Shown: piece by piece, positions 1 through 10,660 of the stretch
How the letters are laid out: every line of letters starts with the position of its first letter
Position numbering within the stretch: the stretch's first letter is position 1
The notes under the pieces: generated by a model
Told to the model about the DNA's origin: nothing
The model's database searches: none
Seen by the model: only the letters and a program-made list of their open reading frames with translations
Program-made: the position numbers and the translations under genes
Source of the DNA: Engraulis encrasicolus
Taxonomy: Eukaryota; Chordata; Actinopteri; Clupeiformes; Engraulidae
NCBI RefSeq assembly: GCF_034702125.1
Contig: NC_085865.1
Location: 27,872,559 to 27,936,558 of the forward strand
Reading direction: 5' to 3'
Length of the DNA stretch: 64,000 bases

Positions 1-39
1 GAGAGCTAGTCTGATGCACTCACGAGTGCACACAGAAGT

Positions 40-40
<1 letters not shown>

Positions 41-98
<58 letters not shown>
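41..98. repeat. (CA)n microsatellite
   Basis: Uninterrupted CA dinucleotide run of about 29 units, ending where the sequence becomes CGCCTATT. Confidence 0.97.
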
Positions 99-101
<3 letters not shown>

Positions 102-1002
102 CTATTATCAAATACTAAGCATGCACGGCCTCCTTAAAATATGAGTACATGTCATTGTTTCATACCACAGACTATTCATATCCCTCAATTGAACACGCTC
201 AGATGTAAAATCGGAGAAATCATTTTTGTTTATGATAAGAAAATTGCTTATATGTGAGCAATCAATATGAGCATTATTGTGTGCTTACCATAGAAGGATG
301 GAGAATTCCTTTCATGGGGTATTGATTATAACGAATACAGCAATCACGTTGCATGTGTTTGCTTGTCTCCCCATATCATTGTGTGGTATTGCTTCCCATT
401 AAAGTTGATATAGTATTCATTTAGATCCAGACAACAAAAGCCACGCACACTAATGCTGCCATTTGGTATAATGTCCCATTACATGCGGTCGGCTGTAACG
501 AAAATAGATGTTTATGAGGAGCCGTCACCACGCTTGTGTTTACCCCCAGTGCCCCCTACTTTCTCCACCTCCACAACCCATCACCTCATCTCCTCTTAGA
601 GTGGAGCAGAGATAAATGAACTGCGTAAGCTCTGCTTGGCTGCTAATGGAAGCCAAAGAAAAGCTTGATCACGCATGTCGCTTAGCGTGTCCACTGTCGT
701 TATGAGGCTGCTCCATAAACAAACTGTGACTGGCTCTCGCGGTCGCATGCCGGCAACGGGGCCCTGATTTAAGGCCAGACGTGAGTCACTGAACCCATCC
801 AGCCTCTCTCCTCTCCTCTCCTCCTGCCTTTATGCCAGGGTATACTATGAAAATCTTACAGGATGACGAGCATGTTTTGAACTGAGAATATGAAGCACTC
901 CCCTCAGGAAGAAGATACAGACTCTCAAATTCTAACACAAATAGGTTCAAATTTTCAATGGTCCCTTGGTCAATTAAGTTATTAAAAAGTAGGTCTTAGA
1001 GA
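99..1002. other. Intergenic, no gene seen
   Basis: Mixed-composition DNA with no convincing reading frame, splice-bounded exon or repeat structure. A short phrase around 760-800 (ggggccctgatttaaggcca) recurs in diverged form near 1,345, which suggests an old duplication. Confidence 0.6.
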
Positions 1003-1032
1003 GAGTGAGTGAGTGAGTGAGTGAGTGAGTGA

Positions 1033-1087
<55 letters not shown>
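1003..1087. repeat. (GTGA)n / (GT)n compound microsatellite
   Basis: A GTGA tetranucleotide run passes directly into a GT dinucleotide run. Valine/cysteine-rich frames across it are artefacts of the repeat. Confidence 0.97.
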
Positions 1088-1093
<6 letters not shown>

Positions 1094-1199
1094 TGTGAGA
1101 GTGTGTGGTGGGGTTATTTGTTCTTTACTATCAGCAGCTGTCAGTATATGTTACATGTTTCCATGTTTAGTATGTGTGTCACCTGTCTGTCTACTGTGC

Positions 1200-1281
1200 T
1201 GTGTTTTTGGTGTATATCACACTCTCATGTCCAAGCAAAAAATCTCTCTTGAAGAGACAATAAAGGATTATCTTATCTTAT
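1200..1281 (+). mobile_element. Possible 3' tail of a non-LTR retrotransposon
   Basis: The segment reads ...gaagagacaataaagga followed by repeated TTATC units. AATAAA-like signals followed by a short 3' microsatellite are typical of L2/Rex-type LINE or SINE tails. No coding part is visible upstream, so this is inferred from the tail alone. Confidence 0.35.
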
Positions 1282-1379
1282 CTTATCCTCAGCACCACCC
1301 CATGCACTGAACACTCACCCACCTCTCCTTCCTTTTCTGTAAAGGGGCCCTGACCTAAGTCCAGACGAGTGACATCCAA

Positions 1380-1915
1380 CCCTCCCTGCCCACTCAACCC
1401 CTCTCCCAAACCCCATCCTTGTTAGCATCACCTGCACCATCCAACCCTTCTCCTCACCTCCCACTCATATCCACGGCCCCTGCTGCACCACTCAACAAAC
1501 CCAGCCCCTTTCCTCGCCTCCAGCCCCTTTCATCAGAGCCACCCACCCCTTCTCCACCTGCCCCCTCATCATCAGCACCAATACGGCACCTCATCCTCCA
1601 CCACTTAACCACCCCCCCTTCCCAATCCCCATCTTCACCATCATCACCACCATCAAACATCTCAACCCACCCCAACCTACCCAACACCTCTACTCTCCTC
1701 CGCCTTCCTCAGTGTCAGCCAATCCACTCACCTCTGACCCCTCTCCCATTCCCCATCCCCTTGCCCCCCCATCTTCTGCATTACCAGCCAACTCACTTCT
1801 CCCTTACCCACTCTCGCCCAGCATCACCACCACCACCTCCAATGCCACCACCCTATCCCTTCTCTCCCCTCCCCTATCGCCACCTCCACCTGCCCTTTTA
1901 ACCATCCATCATACA
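1380..1915. repeat. C-rich low-complexity tract
   Basis: About 530 bp dominated by CCC, CCA and CCT words with almost no G on the plus strand. Long proline/serine frames exist here only because stop codons are rare in such sequence. I do not regard any of them as a gene. Confidence 0.8.
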
Positions 1916-2154
1916 GAGTAGAATGAGTTATTGCAAAGCAGTAGTGTCTGATTTGACATAGCTCATACTTCTAAACCACAATTAGACCATAAGCCAAATT
2001 CAACACCTCAAAGAGTTTGTTGTAAATGAACAATGCTCAATGAACAATGAAAATAACGCTATGCAGTTAGATATCCTTGTGTTGGTGTAATGCAGGCTTA
2101 TTTCTGTTCTGTTTTTGATTGTGTACATCATAGCTTATCGAGGATGCACACAGG

Positions 2155-2312
2155 GGTGGCTGGGGTGCTGTGGTGCAGCATGCTAAGACACCATATGCGA
2201 GTGACCCGGGTTTGAGTCTGGCCTGGGTCATTTCCCAACCCTACCCCGTCTCTCTCTCCCACTTACTTCCTGTCATCTAATATTATGAAACCAAATAACA
2301 TTTTTTTTAAAG
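2155..2312 (+). mobile_element. tRNA-derived SINE
   Basis: The segment has an A-box-like stretch (tggtgcagcatgc) and a B-box (gggtttgagtctgg) at tRNA spacing. It continues with ggcctgggtcatttcccaaccctacc and a pyrimidine-rich stretch, then ends in an A/T-rich tail with poly-T at about 2,300. This layout is that of a fish tRNA-head SINE. Confidence 0.75.
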
Positions 2313-3552
2313 AATGCACTCATATCAGAGGATTCACAGTTGTTAATATTCACCCTTAATTGCCACATTCATTTGTATCACACTTAGTTTAATCTTGATT
2401 CCACACCACATCAGTCATTCTAACTGCGGCTGAATTCAGTCAGTACAAAGGGGAAAACAAAATTCAGTGCACAGATAAGCAACTACCTCAAAAAGCAATT
2501 AAAGCCTCTAAGTTAGCATTGATTCTGTTCAATTGTGCAACTGCACAAACAGCTATTGTAAGCTCTGCTAAGACACACTTATCCAAAGAGAGCATCACCC
2601 ACTTCTGCACAATAGGCCGCAGGGAAAGTCTATACAGATACATAAGTGGCGGAGCACTGGTATTGTGGCAGGGGGGGCGAGAGATGTTTCAGAGGCCCCT
2701 TTCCTTACTATTTGGAGGGTGCGTTTTGGCTATCCAAAAGGCACCTTTGGAGACTTGGGAAAAACGCATGTGCATATCCACACATAATTGTCTTGGGAAA
2801 GGTCATACATAGCTGTAACAAGATCCCCTTTGACACACAGCTTCAGTGGACTTGGGAGTATGTCTCAAATGTGTTTCTAAGGTCAAATGTATCAGCTAAA
2901 CTGATGAAATGTGGTACTATCCTGGGATTTTCAAAACCGGATTTCAGAAAAGAAGATGTTCCAACCCCTGTAAGTCCTTGGCAGTGCATCACAAAATCTT
3001 CCTGACTCTTCATATGGATTCTACAGAGTCTCTTCTTTAAAATGGTACCAGCCACTTCTTGATAGGTCAAAGTATGCAGACACAAGAGCCATTTAAGTAG
3101 GCGTTGTGCAAAACCTCAAAAAAACTCAAAAATAGCCCCGAAGCTTAAGAGGTTAATATCCGATTACAGTAGTTCTATCTAGCTTAACACAACATTAGCC
3201 CATATGTTCTTCACTTCGTATGCATACAGTAGTCTAACAGTCCTTCACCACGGTTGCCTGCCTACATCATGCTAACCAGAGCTAAAGGCAACCAACCTCA
3301 GTGGGTATTGCCTACTGTGGTGTTCAAAAGTCAGCACAGCAGCAGTCTATTCGCAATTCGGGAACTGATTAGGTTAGGCTACTAAATTATAAAGGTATAG
3401 TTCCATAAGCAGCCCGAGCCCTGCCATGGATTGTGTAACCTACACATACCGGGTAAAGTAGGCTACACCTTGTCTCCGGTTAGCCAAGCTAGCTGAAGAC
3501 TACTTTATGACTGTGCAGTACAAAACAAAAGTGACAACAATTTAGACGTGGT
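2313..3552. other. Intergenic, nothing recognised
   Basis: Short frames of about 100 residues occur on both strands, but none resembles a known family or has splice sites I can defend. Confidence 0.5.
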
Positions 3553-4870
3553 CCCAGATAGCAAAACCCTCCGGCATCTTTCTGGATCTTTCTGGCATTT
3601 CTCTGGGGAATGTACGATTTCAGTTGATTCCGGCAAATTAATGGCAACGTGGGAATAATGCCAGAGATATTCTGGCTTTTCACTGGAATGCCACCCAAAT
3701 AACAAAATCGGTGGTGCAGGAGGGCGGAGCTACAGATACTTTATGGTTCTTTCCCGGCAAGTTGGAATATTACCAGAAAACATTTTGTTCGGGTGGGGGG
3801 GCTTTTTTTAAACCTAGGGCCCAGGCAAAGATGACAGCGGCCCTGCCCTACGGAGACGGTTGACACGCATGCTCATTTAGGTGAGACCGACTTCATCCTG
3901 GGAATCTTTTCGGCGGGACAGTACAGTAGTCTAGTAACGAACCTGGACTCGATCTACTACTGAACTAGGATATTGTGCTGTGTAAATAATTTGCATTGAG
4001 GTAAGTAAAACGATTGTTATACTTTTGCCTAATAACTAGGCTACACTGTAGGCCTACTCACTGTTCTTTGTTGTGTTTACCTGTGCTACAAGCTGAGGCA
4101 ACATTTCTTGAGGTAATTTTCCTTTGGAGATAGCTAACATCTAGCCTACGGTATTTCAGATGTTTGTTCATGACTAAGTGCCATTAGGTCTCTTGACAGG
4201 CGTTTCAGTACGTATTAATTCATGTTATGTCATGTCATGGCTTTTAACTGGTTTGGAGGACAAGCTAGCGACCCTTGCTAGCATAGATGGCAGCTAATCC
4301 TTTTTGGACATTCGGCAAACGTCAGTATTAGAGCTAGATGACTGATATGCCAAGACTACCGTATTTTATTCTCAATTTATCGTTGGTGTGCTATCATGGC
4401 CTTTGGTCATAACATATCGTACGGGCTTGAGACAGCCCGTTTGACTAGATTTCAGATGCCTGCTGAGGTTTGGATTCAGAAATATTTTTTTTCAGAATAG
4501 GCGATATTGATGATTTGGGCAATGCTCCAACCATGCCAGTTATCGTAGGGTCAGGTGCTAATAGCAGAAATATTCTCTGCTAATAGCCACCCACTTCGTT
4601 GAGAACATGATGACTAATGTCAGGTCACGGATTATTGCTTTACCCTGAGCTCTAGTTCTAGTGCTATTCTCGAGTCCACATCGCTTTATGCAATATAGCC
4701 ACCAGTTTCTTAGGTCGTTATCAGACGAAAGAGGGCAGTTTGTGACATACGTGAATGATATATCTTTGAGGACACAAAGTAGCTGCCCTTATTATTACAC
4801 ATGCACGAGGTAATGTGATTAACAGAAATATCAGATTTGCAATAAAATAGTCCATGTACTCTTGTCACAG

Positions 4871-5967
4871 GAGAGTCCATCAGCTCACTAACACGGGTGA
4901 GGGACAGATACCAAAGAGGAGGCTCTACAACATGAGGAAAGACGGCGATCCTCAAGCAGTAAGTTGATTTACATAAGAAAATGATGCAATATAAAGGTGT
5001 CTATTGTATGTATAAAAAGGACTTAACATTATGGTCAGAATTAGCTCCAGCTAGTGATAAGGTCTTAAAGGGTTTAATTAAAGGCTTTTTAAATTCACCA
5101 TCAGTGTGCCTTGGAATCTTTGGCAGGCCTTATCAACAGTCACTGGAGCTAAGTCTGACCATAATTTTGAGCAACTTTATTTCCTTGAGCCAAAGTGCAC
5201 CTGCTTATGAGAAAAAAAAGTGAAACAGCACTCCTCCATAATCAGCATTCCTAGTGAACAGTTGAATTTTTTTTTTAGCATATGTAGAAAAGACCAACTT
5301 ACTAGCCACTTTGAGTCATTATTAAGTGTGTGTTTTAATAGTAAAATTCTTTCCATTTTGGCTGGTGGAGAAAAAAGTTAATTAACAGCCCTGTGTATAA
5401 CTGTAGGAGCAGACTGGACAGTGAAAGTGAATCCTGCCTGGACTTAACAGACCCCTATACCTAGAATGACCCAAACATTTGACTATTGCTCTTGTCACAG
5501 GTCCGTCCATGAGCCCACGTCTTCAGGCCAGGGGCCCGAGAGGAATTTCCAGTGACATGGATCAACAGAGATCCTCAAACAGTAAGTTGATCTTCTACAT
5601 CAAATAAAGGAAATCATGTGAATTGTCTTTAAATAGAACACAAGCATTTGATTACCAATCTCGTATAAGGTCAGTCCTTAAAAAATCAAGTGTGTGTGCG
5701 CGTGCCCTCCCGCCCATCTTTCTGAGTGTGCATGTGCTACAAACAAACTTATACCAATTTTTTGTTTAGTTTTTCTTGATTATTTAGATATATCAGTGAA
5801 ATAATATAATTTGCATAATACTGAACTTTTTAACCCTGTGTATATGTAGAACAGGACTTAAACATTTGACTATCTCACTCTCGTTACAGGTCAGTCCATG
5901 TGCCACGTTCCAGCCAGGGACCAAAAGGGGGGCTTTCGTCATGGGGCCAGACAGACATCCTCAAGCA
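4871..5967 (+). other. Three homologous exon-like units
   Basis: Units at 4,871-4,958, 5,501-5,581 and 5,890-5,967 share the same frame of signals: a preceding ctTGTCACAG or cGTTACAG acceptor, a start like GTCnGTCCATG, an end CCTCAAgCA and a donor GTAAGTTGAT. The second and third (81 and 78 nt) are open in the same phase and give serine- and arginine-rich peptides. The first (88 nt) is out of phase with them but contains an ATG. A similar donor context (cattgag then gtaagta) near 4,000 could be an upstream untranslated exon. This looks like exon duplication within a gene or transposon. The product is unrecognised. Confidence 0.45.
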
Positions 5968-6360
5968 GTAAGTTGATTTACATGGATGCATTCTGAAGTT
6001 GAATTGAAGTAGTTATATTGTTGTACGCTGGCTACTATTCAATGTGTCAAAGTGAAATGTATTAATTGTTGTCCCATGAAAAAATGAACTGTATTTAAAA
6101 ATCTCAATGTATCGTTCCAGGGATAAGAGTTCAAGAATGTTGTTGCAGGTGAAATGATCATTGAAATTTGCTGATTCAATGCCATTTTTGTATCTTTACT
6201 TTTTGGAGAAATAGAGAGATGCATCCAGGCCACCCACTAGGAGGTGGAAAATCGTACGAAGAGGTGGCTGTACCTGGCAGCAGACTGAGATGGGGTGAGG
6301 AAGAGAAGCACAGACCAAGAACGGAATGTCAGACATTTGCCCTTTTTTATGCCCAGCACA

Positions 6361-6364
6361 CACA

Positions 6365-6398
<34 letters not shown>
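6361..6398. repeat. (CA)n microsatellite
   Basis: CA repeat of about 18 units just upstream of a hAT MITE. Confidence 0.95.
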
Positions 6399-6421
6399 AG
6401 CATATAAACATGCACATAGAC

Positions 6422-6736
6422 CAGGGATGGGCAACTGGAGGCCCGGGGGCCACATGTGGCCCACCTCCTCACTCAGCGCGGCCCTTAGATAAAAAATAAC
6501 TACAGAAATAAATAGATAATGAGCAGATTTTTCAAAACACTACAGAATGAATATGTGGTAATTATGCTGTTGGCCGATAGAGAACACTCCCATTCCTTCC
6601 AAACAATATCGGCAGTCGCTGAGCAAGCAACTGCACCTCGAACTCTGAGTTGCAGTCCAAAGCCTGGTCATGTGGCCCTCCGATGGTGGTGATGAAAAAA
6701 TGTGGCCCTCCTTAACATGAAAGTTGCCCATCCCTG
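6422..6736. mobile_element. hAT-type MITE with 8-bp target duplication
   Basis: Starts CAGGGATGGGCAACT and ends with the exact reverse complement, AGTTGCCCATCCCTG. Both sides carry the 8-bp duplication ACATAGAC. Length is 315 bp with no coding capacity. An 8-bp duplication and CAGGG...CCCTG ends are diagnostic of the hAT superfamily. Confidence 0.93.
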
Positions 6737-6965
6737 ACATAGACACAGGCGCACGTGCACACACATACACAGACTCTCAAACAAGATGAGTCTCTGGTGA
6801 TGTTGGCAAATAATCTGAATCGATACACACAGCAATGATTCCACCATCATGCCCCACCTACGCGAGTCCTGTCCTTCAGCATTGACTTTCTCCCCAGGTG
6901 TGGTGTGCCTTCATCCGAACCACAATGGCATCCCAAGCTGCACGCATGCATGCTACGGTACACAC

Positions 6966-8526
6966 TAGGGTGCATCAAAAAAACGCCTTTTCAGCCTATT
7001 GATCTGTCTGGGTGATAAAAGTGTTCCACTGCATGTACAAATAACACATGCAAAATATTTTTGCAATCCATGGTGGTTTACAGGTCCAACGGAATATGAG
7101 CTGATATGAAGGAATTGAGGATTAACTGTGTCAGTCTTTGCCAATTCAACGAAACCCTCCCACCTAATATCTTGGACTGTTTTTGTGATTTTGTTGAAAT
7201 ATTTTAACCTAAATATTTGAATGAAATAAAACCACTTTGACATATGTAAAATAACAGATTCCTAATTAACTATAATCATCAGTACCCCCCAAAATAATAG
7301 ATATAAGTATTTCCGAGAAACTGGGAAATTCACACACTGACACAGGCTAAGCAAAAGGAAAAAGTTTTGGATGAATGATGTTGTAATAAATAAAGGCCTC
7401 ATGAAAATCAGAGTGTTTGACTCTGAGTTTGTTAGGCATGGTGAATAACTGTTGAGCTGATCTTCAGCCATGGAGGGACTTTGAATTCTTACTTGCAACT
7501 CTCACAAGTAATTTCTGAAAGGACTTTACTCTGGTGTCTACAGGACACAAAGCAACATTAGAATTATGTCAGCAGACCAAATTTTAGATGAACACTCTGT
7601 TCCTTTAATGCCACCACCTAGTGGATCCAGTTCTCAAAAGATAATGCCAGCAGGACCCTCACACTCGAGCATCCGCAAAAGCAGCCGCACATTAGTGTTT
7701 GGTCTTGGTCCCAGCATTACAAAGGAAGATGGTCTGATCACTGGTGCCAAGTTGCCAAGCGGTAACCAGGTCTTGCGGTGTATGCTTTACCACTGTGATG
7801 CACAACTACATGAAAAGCGCCCTGGTTCTTTCGGAGCCTTATCACGGTTTGAGGCATCAAGTACACCAAATGTAGCTGAAAGGAACATAGTGTTCATCTA
7901 AAATGTGGTCTGCTGACATAATTCTAATGTTGCTTTGTGTCCTGTAGACACCAGAGTAAAGTCCTTTCAGAAATTACTTGTGAGAGTTGCAAGTAAGAAT
8001 TCAAAGTCCCTCCATGGCTGAAGATCAGCTCAACAGTTATTCACCATGCCTAACAAACTCAGAGTCAAACACTCTGATTTTCATGAGGCCTTTATTTATT
8101 ACAACATCATTCATCCAAAACTGAAGATTTTTTTCCTTTTGCTTAGCCTGTGTCAGTGTGTGAATTTCCCAGTTTCTCGGAAATACTTATATCTATTATT
8201 TTGGGGGGTACTGATGATTATAGTTAATTAGGAATCTGTTATTTTACATATGTCAAAGTGGTTTTATTTCATTCAAATATTTAGGTTAAAATATTTCAAC
8301 AAAATCACAAAAACAGTCCAAGTTATTAGGTGGGAGGGTTTCGTTGAATTGGCAAAGACTGACGCAGTTAATCCTCAATTCCTTCATATCAGCTCATATT
8401 CCGTTGGACCTGTAAACCACCATGGATTGCAAAAATATTTTGCATGTGTTATTTGTACATGCAGTGGAACACTTTTATCACCCAGACAGATCAATAGGCT
8501 GAAAAAGCGTTTTTTGATGCACCCTA
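6966..8526. mobile_element. Foldback element with ~635-bp inverted arms
   Basis: The left arm (about 6,966-7,603) is repeated as a near-perfect reverse complement at about 7,888-8,526. Both ends carry TAGGGTGCATCAAAAAA. The unpaired loop is only about 285 bp and contains an open reading frame. The flanks are CA-rich, so the target duplication cannot be decided (TA, or an 8-mer similar to GTACACAC). The arms match closely, so insertion looks recent. Confidence 0.85.
7566..7901 (+). CDS. Unrecognised ORF in the loop of the foldback element
   Basis: A 111-residue frame begins ATG inside the left arm tip (MSADQILDEHSVP) and ends just inside the right arm. Its middle, including the stretch LITGAKLPSGNQVLRCMLYH, is encoded by the only single-copy part of the element. 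That stretch resembles a folded exon rather than random translation, and the phrase LPSGNQVLRCMLYH has the look of an N-terminal motif in multi-copy fish transposon proteins, but I cannot name the family. A likely explanation is a host or transposon exon captured between inverted arms. I see no splice sites that define it. Confidence 0.4.
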   Translation: MSADQILDEHSVPLMPPPSGSSSQKIMPAGPSHSSIRKSSRTLVFGLGPSITKEDGLITGAKLPSGNQVLRCMLYHCDAQLHEKRPGSFGALSRFEASSTPNVAERNIVFI

Positions 8527-8894
8527 ACACACACACAAACACACTGGACTGTGAACTAGGTCAGACACACACACATGCCTAAAGTAGCCAAGATCGAAAA
8601 GGCTGCATCGGTGGCTTGACTGCATCCATTTTTTGGAGGAACACCTTTGTCAATTTTGAGGAACTTTGTTGTGGGAAGATATTTTAAAATGTTGATAGTC
8701 AGACTCTTGTATACCCATTCGCTTCACTTTGATGTATTTTGTAATTGAGATGATTCATGCCACAGTGCTGAGTTAACACATCATGACAAATATGTCGCCT
8801 TAAAAGGTATGTTTGGTACCTGTGGGTCAAATGTCTCAGGAGCTCCCTGACTGCAGAACGTCTCAGGAAAGGACTCGACTTTTTATATTGTATG

Positions 8895-9048
8895 CAGGGT
8901 GCGATTTGTCAGAAAACCAGAAAGGGGGATGTGTTTCAGATGTCAACAATATCAATGGAGTTACATTAAACTATGATTAAAATCATGTGGAAAAAGTGAC
9001 AATATCAAAACCAGAAGAGGGGACAATCCCCCTACAAACCGCACCCTG
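8895..9048. mobile_element. Short hAT-type MITE
   Basis: A 154-bp element starting CAGGGTGCGATTTGT and ending ACAAACCGCACCCTG. It is flanked on both sides by the perfect 8-bp duplication ATTGTATG (8,887-8,894 and 9,049-9,056). Non-coding. Confidence 0.92.
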
Positions 9049-9789
9049 ATTGTATGTATTTTACATGTTTGTCTATATGATTAACACATGTTCACAGAAG
9101 AAAATACAATGTACGACTGCAAGGTCTTGTGCGTTTTTCTCACCGATATCTTAAAGGTTTATGCGTTACAAAATGTTTATTATTTTATTTATTTTCTGAA
9201 CGTTTTTTTTAATAACTCCAAGGGATATGTTAAGAAACGTGTTTATCATTTGGTTTGTTTTTTGGAAAATTCAATTAAAAACATATGAAGAGATATTTTA
9301 AGAAAGGCTGTGAGTTAAAAAAAAATGCATTTTGATCATTTTGTTTTCTTTTCTGAAAATTCTTGTTTAAAATGTCATACATTTTTAATTTCCAAAATCT
9401 ATTGAATGGATGAATGTTGTAGCCTACTAAAGATAATAAATGGCCAATTTGCATGATTTTTTTGTGGGTTTTATTCTGTATTATTATTATTATTATTATT
9501 GGGAAGGTTAAATACATTCCGGCATATTTATGGGTTTTAATCGGTAGGGTTCTGGCAATCTTGTGGTAGGCTCATGGGCCATTTCTGGGTCTTCTGGCAA
9601 ACATCTGGTAAGGTGCCGGCACTCTGTCGAACGTTCTTGGCATTCTACTGGCTGCTTTCTGGCATGATTCCGGCAAAATCTTGTGGGCCGTTTTAGGCCC
9701 GGGAGTAACCCCTGCATATTGCGGCATATTGCCAGGATGAATCAAGGTTTCTGGGCCATAAAAAGCCCAGAACATTTTTGCTATCTGGG

Positions 9790-10660
9790 GTGCGCTGGAG
9801 ATGACATGCCGCGGCGGACATGATAATAAAACCCTTCTGTCCCTACCTTGTCTTCTTCGTAGAATCTTTTTAGTAGGCTATCCATATTTTCTCGCGAGTC
9901 CACACTGTTAACGTATGCCTTTGAATTGAACATTTTAGGCTATATTCTGCCTTCAATCAGGCCAGAAGGCAGAAGGCATACAACGGAGATTAAAACAAAA
10001 GCCCGCGTTTCACTGACAACCATGATGAATTTAATTTGGCTAGAAACCACTATTAAAAAAGAAGGCAACTATCCCATGCATCTGGGCAGAATCCGCTTTG
10101 GGTGACTATGGCAGCTCACGCTCTGTTTACATACAGCCAGAGCAGGGTTCTAAACTCAGCCAATCATGTGTTATCTCCCACAATTCCAGACCGCAATGTA
10201 AAAATAAAAAAAACCCCTGTACGTCGTTCTTAAAAGATCTTTAATGTCATTTGAAACATTTTTGTGCATATTCTTCCGCCCATGTAATGACCTGTTGGCT
10301 ATATATTAACAAAAAGTACCACTACTGTGCTATTGGTAAGAGTGCTTAAAAGTCCCACCGTCGTGCTGTAGTCTGTCCTGGTAATAAGCTATGAGTCTCC
10401 CATCAACCCCATTTTTAGCGGTAAAGAGTATACACTGACATTCGCTACTGCGCGTATCAACGCATCGCGTCATGTCGGGGCCCCATCTTCATGGGACGCT
10501 AGGTAAAGAGTATCTCTGGGCCCCCTCGGGGCCGGGGGTTTTTGGCGCCGGTGCCCCCCCCCAGCTCCGCCCCTGAGATACATGCATATATAGCCTACCC
10601 TTCCCCTTGCAAAACGGCGGAGAGGCAGAAAGAACAAGAGTAGGAAGACAAAGAAAGTAG
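9790..10660. other. Intergenic, no gene seen
   Basis: Mixed sequence with a GC-rich patch near 10,490-10,570 (runs of ggggcc and c). It has no recognisable coding content or element ends. Confidence 0.5.

Larger units (their letters stand above)
3553..9789. mobile_element. Candidate 6.2-kb DNA transposon with short terminal inverted repeats
   Basis: The left edge begins CCCAGATAGCAAAA and the right edge ends in its reverse complement. Inside both edges (about 3,560-3,690 and 9,530-9,780) short words of the type TGCCRGAA / TTCYGGCA recur many times in both orientations. Subterminal arrays of short repeats beside a short terminal repeat are typical of several large DNA-transposon superfamilies. 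No target duplication longer than about 2 bp is clear, and no transposase is recognisable. The interior holds exon-like units, two hAT MITEs and a foldback element. The superfamily is undetermined. Confidence 0.5.

Noticed and set aside
1037..1310. Valine/cysteine-rich reading frames
   Set aside because: They are translations of the GT microsatellite and its flank.
1419..1921. 160-residue proline-rich frame and its reverse partner
   Set aside because: Low-complexity C-rich DNA lacks stops by composition; there are no splice sites or family match.
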